A DNA stretch of 64,000 nt from JAYOEY01 sp038116945 (GCA_038116945.1 JAYOEY010000001.1:310001-374000); one strand, 5' to 3'. Positions 18,774 to 27,697 are shown, counted from the first letter of the stretch. The notes: generated by a model not told the origin, from the letters alone. Program-made: numbers and translations.

Positions 18774-19136
18774 ATGATGGCGACGCAGACAGCAGGCCGG
18801 GAGCGCCCGCCGCCGTTGAACGTTACGGATGCTGCGGCCGCGCAGCTTCGGAAATTGATCGACATGCACAACCCCGAAGCCGCCGGAATTCGTCTCGGCG
18901 TGAAGGAAGGGGGCTGCAATGGCATGACCTACTCGATGGATTTCGCGGAAGAACGCGATCCGATGGACGAAGCCATGGAAGTGGACGGGGTGACGCTTCT
19001 GATCGACCCCATGTCGGTCATCTATCTGGTCGGCACTGAAATGGATTACGTCCAGGAAAAGCTGGGGTCGACGTTCGTCTTCCGCAATCCCAACGAGACC
19101 GGACGCTGCGGCTGCGGCGAATCCTTCAGCGTCTGA
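18774..19136 (+). CDS. sufA: A-type Fe-S carrier of the SUF operon (SufA/HesB)
   Basis: A 120-residue protein. The ATG at 18774 (or the next codon) has AGGAG in front; a longer TTG-initiated frame reaches into sufT. The three ligands are C in G-G-C-N-G and the C-G-C pair near the end, G-R-C-G-C-G. These deliver a cluster to target apoproteins. The second A-type carrier in the window, erpA at 57085-57429, has the same motif but a different sequence. Confidence 0.93.
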   Translation: MMATQTAGRERPPPLNVTDAAAAQLRKLIDMHNPEAAGIRLGVKEGGCNGMTYSMDFAEERDPMDEAMEVDGVTLLIDPMSVIYLVGTEMDYVQEKLGSTFVFRNPNETGRCGCGESFSV

Positions 19137-19152
19137 CGAAAGTCTGATCCGG

Positions 19153-19758
19153 ATGCCCAAGGTCTATGCGATTGACGGGGTAACGCCGGTCGTCGATCCG
19201 ACGGCCTATATTCATCCGATGGCGACGCTGATCGGCGACGTCGTGGTGGGCGCGAACTGCTATGTCGGGCCCGGTGCGAGCCTGCGCGGCGACATGGGAC
19301 AGATCGTCATGAAGCCCGGCAGCAACATGCAGGACAACTGCATCGCCCATACGTTCGCCGGCGGCGAAACCATCCTCGAGGAAGAGGCCAATATCGGACA
19401 TGGGGCCATCCTGCACGGGTGCCATGTCGGCCGGTGCACGCTGATCGGGATGAATGCCGTACTCATGGACGGCGCGGTGATCGGCGATTTCTCTTTCGTG
19501 GCGGCGCTCGCCTTCGTCAAGGCAGGGTTCGAAGTGCCGCCGAAAACGATCGCCGCCGGTATCCCGGCGAAGATCCTGCGCGACCTGAAAGAAGAAGAAA
19601 TTCAGTGGAAGCGGAACGGAGACGAGGACTATCAGGGCATCATCCGTCGCAGCCGGGAAAGCCTTGAACTGGTGGACGCGCTGACAGACGTATCGGGCGT
19701 GACGGGGCCGCGTATCGATGCTCCCGGAATTCCGCCGCTCTACAAGACGAGAAAATAG
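19153..19758 (+). CDS. Gamma-carbonic anhydrase-like hexapeptide-repeat protein (PaaY family)
   Basis: A 201-residue left-handed beta-helix protein. Hexapeptide repeats fill residues ~10-135. Zinc-type histidines are seen in I-A-H-T-F and N-I-G-H-G-A-I-L-H-G, as in gamma-carbonic anhydrases and PaaY/CaiE. PaaY is a thioesterase linked to phenylacetate degradation; carbonic anhydrase or acyl-transfer activity are alternatives. It is the last gene of the suf transcript by spacing (16 bases), but its role there is unclear. Confidence 0.85.
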   Translation: MPKVYAIDGVTPVVDPTAYIHPMATLIGDVVVGANCYVGPGASLRGDMGQIVMKPGSNMQDNCIAHTFAGGETILEEEANIGHGAILHGCHVGRCTLIGMNAVLMDGAVIGDFSFVAALAFVKAGFEVPPKTIAAGIPAKILRDLKEEEIQWKRNGDEDYQGIIRRSRESLELVDALTDVSGVTGPRIDAPGIPPLYKTRK

Positions 19759-19788
19759 GGCGCGTGCCTTCCGCGCGCCGGCAATTTT
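19759..19788 (+). terminator. Probable weak terminator after the suf transcript
   Basis: GGCGCG pairs with CGCGCC around a 9-base loop, and a short TTTT follows. It lies between convergent genes 48 bases apart. The U-run is only four bases, so the call is moderate. Confidence 0.4.
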
Positions 19789-19806
19789 ACTGAAATCGTT
19801 GCCGGA

Positions 19807-20049
19807 TCAGGAAAACGCCTTGAACCCGATCAGGGTGAAGGTGTCCTTGATGCCGTCCAGAGTCTGGATTTTTTCGTTCACGAAGCGCCCGATATCGGCG
19901 TCGTCGTTCAGATAGCATTTCATCAGAAGATCGTATTCGCCGGAAATCGAGTGGACTTCGGAAATCTGCTCAATGTCGAGCACGGCCCTGTCCGCGACGT
20001 CGTACGCCTTGCCAAGGGCGCATTTCGTGAAGACGAAGATTGTCTGCAT
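19807..20049 (-). CDS. Stand-alone Lrp/AsnC ligand-binding (RAM) domain protein
   Basis: An 80-residue protein that is only a RAM/AsnC effector domain: I-F-V-F-T-K-C near the start, a V-H-S-I-S-G-E-Y-D-L-L-M-K strand-turn-strand, and a T-L-D-G-I-K-D-T-F-T-L-I end. The DNA-binding helix-turn-helix of Lrp is absent. Small stand-alone RAM proteins may bind amino acids or modulate full Lrp regulators. It lies 17 bases downstream of the helicase gene on the same strand and may be co-transcribed with it. Confidence 0.85.
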   Translation of the reverse strand: MQTIFVFTKCALGKAYDVADRAVLDIEQISEVHSISGEYDLLMKCYLNDDADIGRFVNEKIQTLDGIKDTFTLIGFKAFS

Positions 20050-20066
20050 GACGATTGCCTGTCCGC

Positions 20067-21485
20067 TTACCTCTTACCCGGCGATCTTAGCATGAAGGCA
20101 GGCACATGGTCCCCCATGCCGACAACGGATCCCTTTTCTTCTTTCGAAGAATCCTTGCGTTCCCCGCGGGGCGGCCGTTTCCGGGACGGCGCCGATTTTC
20201 CCGCCGGCGTTCCGTCTTCCTTCGGGATATCGGGTTTTTTCTCGGGAGCTTTCCTTGTTTCGGGAGTCTCGGTTCCGGCTTTTCCGCGTTTTGCGGCAGG
20301 GCGACGCTTTCCGCTCCTCCCAACCCGCCCGTCGTTCCCGTCCTCAAGCGTTCCCTCGGATATACCCTCGATCTGGTATCGGTTGATCTCACGCCCGATA
20401 AACCGTTCCACCGCGGCGACGAATTTTCCGTCCTCCGGCATGGCGAGGGTGAACGCCCGGCCGCTGCGTCCGGCGCGGCCCGTCCGGCCGATACGGTGGA
20501 CATAGTCCTCGGCGTGCATTGGCACGTCGAAATTGAAGACGTGCGAAACTGTCGGAAGGTCGAGGCCGCGCGCCGCGACATCGCTCGCGACGAGAAGCTG
20601 GAAGCCTCCCTCGCGGAATTTGTCGAGTGTTTCGAGCCGTGCCGGTTGCGACATGTCGCCGTGGAGCATGGCGACGCTGTATTTATGACGGCGAAGCGAC
20701 CGTTCGAGCGTGTCCACGTCGCGTTTGCGGTTACAAAAGATTATCGCGTTGACGATGTCTTCCTGATCGACCAGCGTTCTGAGGGCCTCGCGTTTGACGT
20801 GGTCGGGTCCATCGATGATCGACAGGAAATGCTCGACGGTTTCCGCCGCCGAAATGTCCGGGGAAATGGTGATTTCCTTCGGATTCATCAGGAACTTGTC
20901 CGCGATCGACCTGATTTCGGGAGGCATGGTCGCGGAAAAGAACAGCGTCTGGCGGATCGTCGGCATCAGCCCGACAATGCGTTCGACATCGGGTATGAAA
21001 CCCATGTCCATCATCCGGTCCGCCTCGTCGATAACGAGGATCTTGATGTCGTTCAGGAGAATCCCGCCCCGTTCGAAATGATCGAGCAGCCGGCCGGGAG
21101 TCGCAATCAGCACGTCCACGCCGCGGTCGAGCAGAGCGTTCTGGTCATCGAAGGAGACGCCGCCGATCAGCAGGGCCATGGAAAGCTTGTGGTACCTGCC
21201 GTAGGTCTTGAAGTTTTCCGCGATCTGGGTGGCGAGCTCGCGGGTGGGCGTCAGGATGAGCGACCGGGGCATCCGCGCCCGTGCGCGCCCCGACGCCAGA
21301 ATTTCGATCATCGGCAGGGTAAAGGAGGCGGTTTTGCCGGTGCCGGTCTGGGCACAGCCGAGGACATCGCGCCCCATCAGCACGATAGGAATGGCCTGTT
21401 CCTGGATAGGCGTAGGCGTTTCGTAGCCGGCTTCGTCAACCGCCTTCAGGACTTCCGGGCCGAGCCCGAGATCGTCAAATTTCAT
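20067..21485 (-). CDS. DEAD-box ATP-dependent RNA helicase (RhlE-like)
   Basis: A 472-residue helicase. The Q motif region F-D-D-L-G-L begins at residue 3. Walker A is A-Q-T-G-T-G-K-T, motif II is V-I-D-E-A-D, motif III is S-A-T, and the late H-R-I-G-R-T-G-R is motif VI. The tail after about residue 380 is basic and proline-rich, suited to RNA binding. It probably remodels rRNA or mRNA, as RhlE-type helicases do in cold or ribosome assembly. The upstream gap faces the dioxygenase gene divergently. Confidence 0.95.
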   Translation of the reverse strand: MKFDDLGLGPEVLKAVDEAGYETPTPIQEQAIPIVLMGRDVLGCAQTGTGKTASFTLPMIEILASGRARARMPRSLILTPTRELATQIAENFKTYGRYHKLSMALLIGGVSFDDQNALLDRGVDVLIATPGRLLDHFERGGILLNDIKILVIDEADRMMDMGFIPDVERIVGLMPTIRQTLFFSATMPPEIRSIADKFLMNPKEITISPDISAAETVEHFLSIIDGPDHVKREALRTLVDQEDIVNAIIFCNRKRDVDTLERSLRRHKYSVAMLHGDMSQPARLETLDKFREGGFQLLVASDVAARGLDLPTVSHVFNFDVPMHAEDYVHRIGRTGRAGRSGRAFTLAMPEDGKFVAAVERFIGREINRYQIEGISEGTLEDGNDGRVGRSGKRRPAAKRGKAGTETPETRKAPEKKPDIPKEDGTPAGKSAPSRKRPPRGERKDSSKEEKGSVVGMGDHVPAFMLRSPGKR

Positions 21486-21630
21486 AGGGAAAGAAGTATC
21501 ACGTTTTGTCGCGCTTGCGAGCGCCTTTCAAATTCGCGCACTTTGTGGGCCCATTGGCGCGATAAGTCAAACTGTTACTCTTGAAATCACCCCTGTTTCG
21601 GCGGACGATGGCCCGAAAAGGAAGGAATTC

Positions 21631-22488
21631 ATGACAAAACTGCTTTCACAGGCCCAGATCGAACAATTTCGAGAGCGCGGCTTCGTGGCTCCCGTTCGGG
21701 TGATGTCCGAGGACGAGGCGCTGGATATCCGGAAGAGGGTGGAGGATTTCGAACGCGCACAGGGCAGGCCGCTTTACGGGCTGCAGGTCACCAAATGCGC
21801 GCTGCTTTTTCCCTGGGTGTACGACATCGTCAGCCGGGAGAATCTGCTCGACGCCGTCGAAGATCTAATCGGTCCCGACATCCTGATGTATCAGAACGGT
21901 GCGTGGTTCAAGGAGCCGTACTCCGACGCCTATGTCAGCTGGCATCAGGATTCGACCTATTACGGAATCGATCCGCTGGACATGGTTACCTGCTGGATCG
22001 CGCTGTCGGACGCAGACGAAACCAGCGGATGCATGCAGGTGATTTCAGGGTCGCACAAGCTCGAACAGCTTCCGGTCGAATACACCGAACTGACGAAGGA
22101 CAATCTGCTCGCCAGCGGACAGAACACGATTATCGACAGAAAGGACGCGACGATCGAAACGATGCCCCTGCGTCCGGGCGAGATGTCCATTCATCATGTC
22201 TGTACCGTGCACAGTTCCCTCCCGAATCGTGGGGCGGACAGACGGATGGGTTTCAGCATCGCCTATATGGGACCGCATGTAAGCCAGACGACGGAGCTGA
22301 AGGCGACCGCCATGCTGATGAGGGGAGAGGACCGTTACGGATACTATGGACCGGAAACGGCGCCCGTTGCTACGGACGATCCGGGAACGCTGGCCCGCCA
22401 TGAAGAAGCGGTTACGCTTTATAGAAACAAGGCGAAGGAAGCAGGCAACCAGACTGCCTGGCGCCTTAACAAGCAGCCCGCCGCCTGA
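21631..22488 (+). CDS. Phytanoyl-CoA dioxygenase (PhyH) family protein, copy 1
   Basis: A 285-residue Fe(II)/2-oxoglutarate oxygenase. The metal triad is H105-x-D107 (W-H-Q-D) and a distal H194 (V-H-S-S-L-P-N); R205 in R-R-M-G-F probably binds 2-oxoglutarate. GGAAGG lies six bases before the ATG. The next gene is a tandem homologue that keeps the same residues at the same numbers. It hydroxylates an unknown acyl-CoA or small molecule. Confidence 0.9.
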   Translation: MTKLLSQAQIEQFRERGFVAPVRVMSEDEALDIRKRVEDFERAQGRPLYGLQVTKCALLFPWVYDIVSRENLLDAVEDLIGPDILMYQNGAWFKEPYSDAYVSWHQDSTYYGIDPLDMVTCWIALSDADETSGCMQVISGSHKLEQLPVEYTELTKDNLLASGQNTIIDRKDATIETMPLRPGEMSIHHVCTVHSSLPNRGADRRMGFSIAYMGPHVSQTTELKATAMLMRGEDRYGYYGPETAPVATDDPGTLARHEEAVTLYRNKAKEAGNQTAWRLNKQPAA

Positions 22489-22496
22489 GAAAACCG

Positions 22497-23342
22497 ATGC
22501 CGAAACTCCTTACGCAAGACCAGGTCGACCAGTATCATCGCGACGGGTTTGCATCGCCCGTCCGCGTCATGTCGGAAGAGGCGGCGTTGGAACTGCGACG
22601 CAAGCTGGAGGATTTCGAGGCGAGCCAGGGCGGAAGCCTGCAGGGCACGCAACGGACCAAGGTCTGCCTGCGGCTGCCCTTCATTTACGATATCGTCTCC
22701 AACCCGAACGTCCTCGACGCGATCGAAGACCTGGTCGGCCCGGACATCCTGATGTACCAGAACGGGGCGTGGATCAAGGAACCGGAAATCGGGACCTATG
22801 TCAGCTGGCACCAGGATATTTCCTATTTCGGCATGGATCCGCCGGATCTGGTTTCGGCGTGGGTGGCGCTGTCGCCGGCCAACGAGGATAGCGGCTGTAT
22901 CCAGGTCCTGCCTGGCACTCACAAGCTGGGCATGCTGCCGGTTGAATATACCGAAGTGAACCCGACCAACATGCTGGCGAGCGGACAGCGCGTGGTCTAC
23001 GACGTCGATGAGTCGAAGGCTGTAACGATGCCGTTGCGACCGGGCGAAATGTCGCTGCATCATGTCTGCCTGATTCACAGCTCGCTGCCGAACCACAGCG
23101 CCGATCGGCGGATCGGTTTTTCGGTCGCCTGCATGGGGCCGCATATCCGGCAAACGACTGAGGCAAAGGCAACCGCCATGCTGCTGCGGGGCGAGGATCG
23201 TTTCGGCAACTACGTTCTGGATGAAAAACCCGCTACAGGTATAGATGATCCTGAATCGATCGCCCGTCACGAAAAAGCCGTGTCGCTGTATCGCGCAAAG
23301 GCGGAGGAGTGCGGGAACGCGAATGCCTGGCGGCTCGGCTGA
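22497..23342 (+). CDS. Phytanoyl-CoA dioxygenase (PhyH) family protein, copy 2
   Basis: A 281-residue paralogue of the gene just upstream, starting eight bases after it. The H105-x-D107 pair and H194 occupy the same positions, and the alignment stays without gaps through the first ~205 residues. The substrate-facing stretch after the HxD motif differs (I-S-Y-F-G against S-T-Y-Y-G), as do many surface residues. The pair may act in sequence on one substrate or on two related ones. Confidence 0.9.
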   Translation: MPKLLTQDQVDQYHRDGFASPVRVMSEEAALELRRKLEDFEASQGGSLQGTQRTKVCLRLPFIYDIVSNPNVLDAIEDLVGPDILMYQNGAWIKEPEIGTYVSWHQDISYFGMDPPDLVSAWVALSPANEDSGCIQVLPGTHKLGMLPVEYTEVNPTNMLASGQRVVYDVDESKAVTMPLRPGEMSLHHVCLIHSSLPNHSADRRIGFSVACMGPHIRQTTEAKATAMLLRGEDRFGNYVLDEKPATGIDDPESIARHEKAVSLYRAKAEECGNANAWRLG

Positions 23343-23354
23343 GCCCGGTTTCGG

Positions 23355-23915
23355 TTACGGGTTGACGCCGCCGTCGCCGACGTCCTCGCCATCCTGCGGC
23401 GGGATCATCGCGCGGGTGACTTCCTGAACCAGCTCCATGAACTTCGCATCGCCGATCCCGGTCAGGCCCGAAACCTGTCCGGAGGCGTCCGACTTGAGGC
23501 TGTCGCCGATGCAGAACGCGATTCCCATGCGAAGGGTTCCCGAGGAGGGCTGACTCGGGGTGTTCGCGCCTTTCTGACACAGATCATGGCCATCGTGATT
23601 CGGCGGCGCGTTGAAGGCGACGACCACCTTGTAGGGACGGACTGTCTTCGGCCCATGGGCACTCACGAATTCCGCCGGAGCGCCAGAGACCTGGTTCAGC
23701 ATTTGCGACCTGACGGTGTTCGCGAAACTGCCCTGATTTCCGCCGAAAGGATTGCCGGTCACTTCCGTAACGATTGCACCGCGATGCGTCGCGTACTCGA
23801 AATCGCCGTCGAAATAAGACCAGCGGGGGCCAGGGTTGTCATTGACGAGGACGATGTTGCAGGCTCCGACGAGAAGTGCAGAGAGGCCCAGAACTGCGAT
23901 TTTTGCATGTGCCAT
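23355..23915 (-). CDS. Hypothetical lipoprotein
   Basis: The ATG at 23915 gives a 186-residue protein with a lipoprotein signal peptide: a short basic start, a hydrophobic stretch and the lipobox L-L-V-G-A-C. The mature part has no known motif apart from repeated glycine-rich turns and one C-x-G-x-x-L segment. A longer frame upstream lacks signal-peptide character. It lies in the opposite direction to the PhyH pair and 12 bases from its end. Function unknown. Confidence 0.75.
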   Translation of the reverse strand: MAHAKIAVLGLSALLVGACNIVLVNDNPGPRWSYFDGDFEYATHRGAIVTEVTGNPFGGNQGSFANTVRSQMLNQVSGAPAEFVSAHGPKTVRPYKVVVAFNAPPNHDGHDLCQKGANTPSQPSSGTLRMGIAFCIGDSLKSDASGQVSGLTGIGDAKFMELVQEVTRAMIPPQDGEDVGDGGVNP

Positions 23916-24038
23916 TGAAGGTGTCCCGTGATCTGTCGCGCGCCAGTCCCGGCGCGAATATCGTAACAACAGGAATATGGGGAGGAACGTCCCGCGAAAC
24001 ATCACAATTTTGCGTGAAATTTTGCGATGGAAACGGAG

Positions 24039-26024
24039 TCAGACGTCGAGATTGCCGACAGCCGACTGGGCGTTCTTCTGGATAAAGGCAAGCCTGCGCT
24101 CGGGTTTCCGCCCCATCAGGTCGTCTACCAGGATGGCGGTGCGCTTGGCTTCGCCAGCGGCCTGCGCTGCGTCGGGCAGCATCACCCGCAGCAGGGTTCG
24201 CCTCGACGGGTCCATCGCGGTTTCCTTGAGCTGCGACGCCGGCATTTCGCCGAGCCCCTTGAACCGGCTGATTTCTATCCGCCCGCGTCCGGTAAAATGT
24301 TCCTCGATCAGGCTTTCGCGGTGGGCGTCGTTCATCGCATACATTGTCAACGCCCCCTGGGTAATACGGTAGAGCGGCGGGAGGGCAATATAAAGATGTC
24401 CATTTTCAATAAGTTGCGGCATTTCCTTATAGAAAAATGTCATGAGAAGTGCTGCGATATGCGCGCCATCGACGTCGGCGTCGGTCATGATAATGACGCG
24501 TTCGTAGCGCAAGTTTTCTTCGCCGTAATTCGAACCCGTGCCGCATCCCAAAGCCTGAATCAGATCCCTCAGTTCCTGGTTGGCCAGCATCTTTTCGGAT
24601 GTCGCGCTCGCCACGTTGAGGATTTTGCCTCTAAGAGGCAGAACCGCCTGGGTGTTCCGGTCGCGCGCCTGTTTTGCCGATCCGCCGGCGGAATCGCCTT
24701 CTACCAGGAAAATTTCCGTACCCACGGAATTTCCTGACGAGCAATCCGACAGTTTCCCGGGAAGACGAAGTTTTCGGGTCGCCGTCTTGCGGGCCGTTTC
24801 CTTGGCCTGCCGCCTCTTGAGACGTTCTTCGGCTCTCTCGATGATGTATTCGAGCAGGGTGCGGGCTGCATCGGGGTCACCGGTCAGAAAATGGTCGAAA
24901 TGATCCTTTACCGAATTCTCGACGTTTCGCGCGACCCCGGCGGTTACCAGCTTTTCCTTGGTCTGCCCCTGAAATTCGGGGTCGGGAACGAATACGGAGA
25001 GGACCGCCCATGCGCCGCTTACCACATCATCGGGAGCGATGATCGACGCCCGTTTGTTGCCGATCAGCTCCGCGTAGGACTTGAGAGCCTTTGACAGAGC
25101 GGTTCGGAAGCCTGCTTCATGCGTTCCGCCTTCCGGCGTCGGCACCGTGTTGCAGTAGGAACTCATTCCGCCATCGCTGTCGGCGGGCCAGGAAATCGCC
25201 CATTCGACGCGTCCTCCCTTGCCATTGAGGCTGGCTTCTCCGGCAAACGGGGAAGGGATGACTGTCTGCCGGTCGGCAAGCTGGCTTGCGAGGTAGTCGC
25301 TCAGTCCTCCGGGGAAATGAAGGGTCGCCTTTTCCGGTGTCTCGTCCTTGTCGGACAACATCGCCGGATCGCATGCCCAGCGTATCTGAACGCCTCTGTA
25401 GAGATAGGCTTTCGAGCGCGCCATGCGGTACAGCATCGTCGGCCTGAACTTCGACGAGGCGCCGAAAATTTCCGGATCAGGATGAAATTTGACCGTCGTA
25501 CCCCGACGGTTCTGCGCCGATCCGGCATTGACCAGCTTGCTGGTCGGAAGTCCCTTTTCGTATGTCTGAACCCAGAGAGTCTGGTCGCGGGCGATCTCTA
25601 CGGTCAGGCTGTCGGAAAGGGCGTTCACGACGGAGATGCCGACGCCGTGCAGGCCGCCGGACGTCTGGTAGGATTTGTTGGAAAACTTTCCGCCGGAATG
25701 CAGCGTCGTCATAACGACTTCGAGAGCGGACTTGTCCTTGAATTTCGGATGCGGATCGACCGGAATACCGCGGCCGTTATCGCGGATCGTTACGGTGCCG
25801 TCCGCATCAAGGATGAAATCGATCCAGCTTGCATGTCCGGCAACCGCCTCATCCATCGAATTGTCGAGGATTTCCGCGGCAAGATGGTGCATCGCCTTCT
25901 CGTCGCTGCCGCCGATATACATGGCGGGCCGCCGCCGGACCGGCTCAAGCCCTTCAAGGACTTCGATATCCTGCGCGGAATAGGAATTTTCTTTTTCGAT
26001 CAGTCGTTTAGAGTTCGCCGCCAT
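24039..26024 (-). CDS. parE: DNA topoisomerase IV subunit B
   Basis: A 661-residue GHKL ATPase/TOPRIM protein. The ATG at 26024 gives the usual N-terminus leading to E-V-L-E-G-L-E-P-V-R-R-R-P-A-M-Y-I-G. The ATP-binding asparagine is in E-I-L-D-N-S-M-D-E-A, and the ATP-lid contact is D-N-G-R-G-I-P. The TOPRIM metal motif is E-G-D-S-A-G-G and the D-A-D-V-D-G-A-H stretch follows. ParE rather than GyrB is supported by the short length and the absence of the GyrB insert. It unlinks daughter chromosomes with ParC, which is not in this window. Confidence 0.93.
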   Translation of the reverse strand: MAANSKRLIEKENSYSAQDIEVLEGLEPVRRRPAMYIGGSDEKAMHHLAAEILDNSMDEAVAGHASWIDFILDADGTVTIRDNGRGIPVDPHPKFKDKSALEVVMTTLHSGGKFSNKSYQTSGGLHGVGISVVNALSDSLTVEIARDQTLWVQTYEKGLPTSKLVNAGSAQNRRGTTVKFHPDPEIFGASSKFRPTMLYRMARSKAYLYRGVQIRWACDPAMLSDKDETPEKATLHFPGGLSDYLASQLADRQTVIPSPFAGEASLNGKGGRVEWAISWPADSDGGMSSYCNTVPTPEGGTHEAGFRTALSKALKSYAELIGNKRASIIAPDDVVSGAWAVLSVFVPDPEFQGQTKEKLVTAGVARNVENSVKDHFDHFLTGDPDAARTLLEYIIERAEERLKRRQAKETARKTATRKLRLPGKLSDCSSGNSVGTEIFLVEGDSAGGSAKQARDRNTQAVLPLRGKILNVASATSEKMLANQELRDLIQALGCGTGSNYGEENLRYERVIIMTDADVDGAHIAALLMTFFYKEMPQLIENGHLYIALPPLYRITQGALTMYAMNDAHRESLIEEHFTGRGRIEISRFKGLGEMPASQLKETAMDPSRRTLLRVMLPDAAQAAGEAKRTAILVDDLMGRKPERRLAFIQKNAQSAVGNLDV

Positions 26025-26149
26025 CGTCGTGGACCCGTACCGGTGGGCTGAAAAAGGGTATCTGACAATATGCTGTGGGATGGTTATATTCAACCACATC
26101 ATATTGCGGTAATTCCGCGATCATAGCGTAAATCGAGTAGAGATTGGCA

Positions 26150-26539
26150 ATGACCGATTCCCCGATCCCGCCGAGTGACGATCCGGCCATCCGAATAATG
26201 GCCATGCCCGCGGACACCAACCCGAGCGGCGATATCTTCGGCGGATGGCTGATGTCCATGATGGACATGGCCGGCGCCAATATCGCCTACCAGCGCGCGG
26301 GCGGTCGGGTGGCGACCGTCGCAGTCGACAAGATCGAATTTCATCGGCCTGTCGCGGTGGGCGATGTCGTTTCCTGTTTTGGCGAAGTGGTACGTACCGG
26401 AAATACCTCTCTGACGGTGGCAGTTTCGGCCTGGGTCCAGGACCGTCAGGGCGGGCCGGAGGTCAAGGTGACCGAAGGAGTCTTCACATTTGTGGCGCTC
26501 GACCGGGCCGGAAAACCGAGGCCGGTCGATAAGCCATGA
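26150..26539 (+). CDS. Acyl-CoA thioesterase, hotdog fold (YciA-like)
   Basis: A 129-residue protein. The N-D/G-D-I-F-G-G-W-L-M segment carries the catalytic aspartate region of YciA-type thioesterases, followed by D-K-I-E-F-H-R-P-V. It releases acyl groups from CoA, with broad specificity in the family. It begins at the ATG after a TTG and lies divergent to parE, 125 bases apart. Confidence 0.9.
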   Translation: MTDSPIPPSDDPAIRIMAMPADTNPSGDIFGGWLMSMMDMAGANIAYQRAGGRVATVAVDKIEFHRPVAVGDVVSCFGEVVRTGNTSLTVAVSAWVQDRQGGPEVKVTEGVFTFVALDRAGKPRPVDKP

Positions 26540-26680
26540 AAATCGCGCGTTTCGTGGCCGGGAATGGTGGTCTCTGAACGCGGCTTCCAGGTTTGCCGGG
26601 GCCGGCGCGAGGGCGTTGTCTGGGTTGGCCAGGGGATCTGCTTGCTCAACGGTTCGGTCCCGTTCCACAACGTTTTCCTG

Positions 26681-26708
26681 TTGTAAAAAAGATATCGTTT
26701 GATACTAT
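26681..26708 (+). promoter_or_regulatory. Promoter candidate before the cytosolic binding-protein-fold gene
   Basis: TTGTAA at 26681-26686 and TACTAT at 26703-26708 with a 16-base spacer. The -10 box lies in the left arm of the inverted repeat at 26691-26738, so a bound regulator would block it. Confidence 0.5.
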
Positions 26709-26738
26709 TTTTTTCAATGAAACGTATCACGAGATATC
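26691..26738. repeat. Large operator-like inverted repeat, 15-base arms
   Basis: The left arm at 26691-26705 reads GATATC-GTT-TGATAC, and the right arm at 26724-26738 reads GTATCA-CGA-GATATC. Twelve of 15 positions pair; both ends match exactly and only the three middle bases differ. The 18-base spacer is T-rich. It overlaps the candidate -10 box, 25 bases before the start codon, which fits a repressor or activator site for a dimer or tetramer. Confidence 0.55.
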
Positions 26739-26763
26739 GGAGACAGGACAGGAGACAGGACAG

Positions 26764-27654
26764 ATGTCGAAATTCATCATCCGAACGCACGGCCGTCTGC
26801 AGGAATGGGTTGCCGAAGAAAAGGGCTATTTCAAGGAAGAGCGACTGGACTACATTTTTGACGTCAAGCCGTCGATGTACTGGTCTGCCTCGGTAACGTC
26901 GACAGACGAAGCGCCTGACGATTACCGGCAGGGTGCTTTTGAATCATACGAGGAAGGTCGTGGGTGCGACGTGTCGACCGCCTGTCACTGGACGGTCAAC
27001 TATGCCGCTGCTTCGGGGCATGGCCGGATGTGGGGAAACGCTTATTCGGTGTGCCCGTCAGGAATATGGGTGCCTCCGGAATCCGACGTGATGAAACCCG
27101 AGGACCTTGCCGATACGGAGATTTCAGTCGGCTACCACTCCGGGAGCCATTACTCGACGATTCAAGGAATGCTCAAATTCATGGATCGCGATCGGATAAA
27201 GCTCCGGTTCGGCGGGGGGCTATATGACCGGCTTGGATTGCTTATCGATCGAAAGACTCCTGCGGCAAATGCATTTGGAGTTTCATACTACACACTCGAA
27301 CAGCTTGGTTTCCGAAAGGTCATGGATACGACCTTCATGATGGGCGCGCTGATCGATGAGAAAACGCCGACAGCGGACGTGGAAAAATTCTACCGCGCGC
27401 TGAAACGGGCTCAACAGGATATCGATGCATCGCCGGAGAAGTATGTCCATTATTTCATGAACGAACTGCCACAACGTTTCCACCAGTATGTCGACTACCG
27501 GAGATTCGGACCTGGGGAACGCCTTGTCTTCCTGCCCTACACCCAGGAAATTTTCGAACAGACCCATAAATGGGTCGAGGACATGAATCTTTTTCCCGAC
27601 CGTCAGGGAGTCAGGAATTACGGCGAGGCAATCGTCTCGTCCGCGGCGGAATAG
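26764..27654 (+). CDS. Binding-protein-fold protein (NMT1/SsuA-like) without signal peptide
   Basis: A 296-residue protein. It starts M-S-K-F-I-I-R-T-H and goes straight into a W-V-A-E-E-K-G-Y-F-K-E-E pattern, the usual opening of SsuA/NMT1-type periplasmic binding proteins, with no signal peptide. AGGA lies nine bases before the ATG. The H-x-G-S-H-Y-S-T-I-Q segment and the late F-Y-R-A-L-K-R-A-Q-Q helix fit the fold. No permease or ATPase is nearby. It could act in the cytosol as an enzyme (as yeast THI5 does) or a sensor. It is the only gene after the inverted repeat. Confidence 0.7.
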   Translation: MSKFIIRTHGRLQEWVAEEKGYFKEERLDYIFDVKPSMYWSASVTSTDEAPDDYRQGAFESYEEGRGCDVSTACHWTVNYAAASGHGRMWGNAYSVCPSGIWVPPESDVMKPEDLADTEISVGYHSGSHYSTIQGMLKFMDRDRIKLRFGGGLYDRLGLLIDRKTPAANAFGVSYYTLEQLGFRKVMDTTFMMGALIDEKTPTADVEKFYRALKRAQQDIDASPEKYVHYFMNELPQRFHQYVDYRRFGPGERLVFLPYTQEIFEQTHKWVEDMNLFPDRQGVRNYGEAIVSSAAE

Positions 27655-27670
27655 AACTTCTCACAACAGA

Positions 27671-27697
27671 AAACCCCCGGCCAATGGCCGGGGGTTT
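27671..27697. terminator. Bidirectional rho-independent terminator
   Basis: AAACCCCCGGCC pairs perfectly with GGCCGGGGGTTT around an AAT loop. Both strands then have a short T-run or A-run, so it can end the upstream gene and glnA, which converge here. Confidence 0.85.

Noticed and set aside
20106..21584. Long open frame antisense to the DEAD-box helicase gene
   Set aside because: Its product is rich in Arg, Gly and His without motifs, and the sense strand holds clear helicase motifs; it is a GC-rich shadow.
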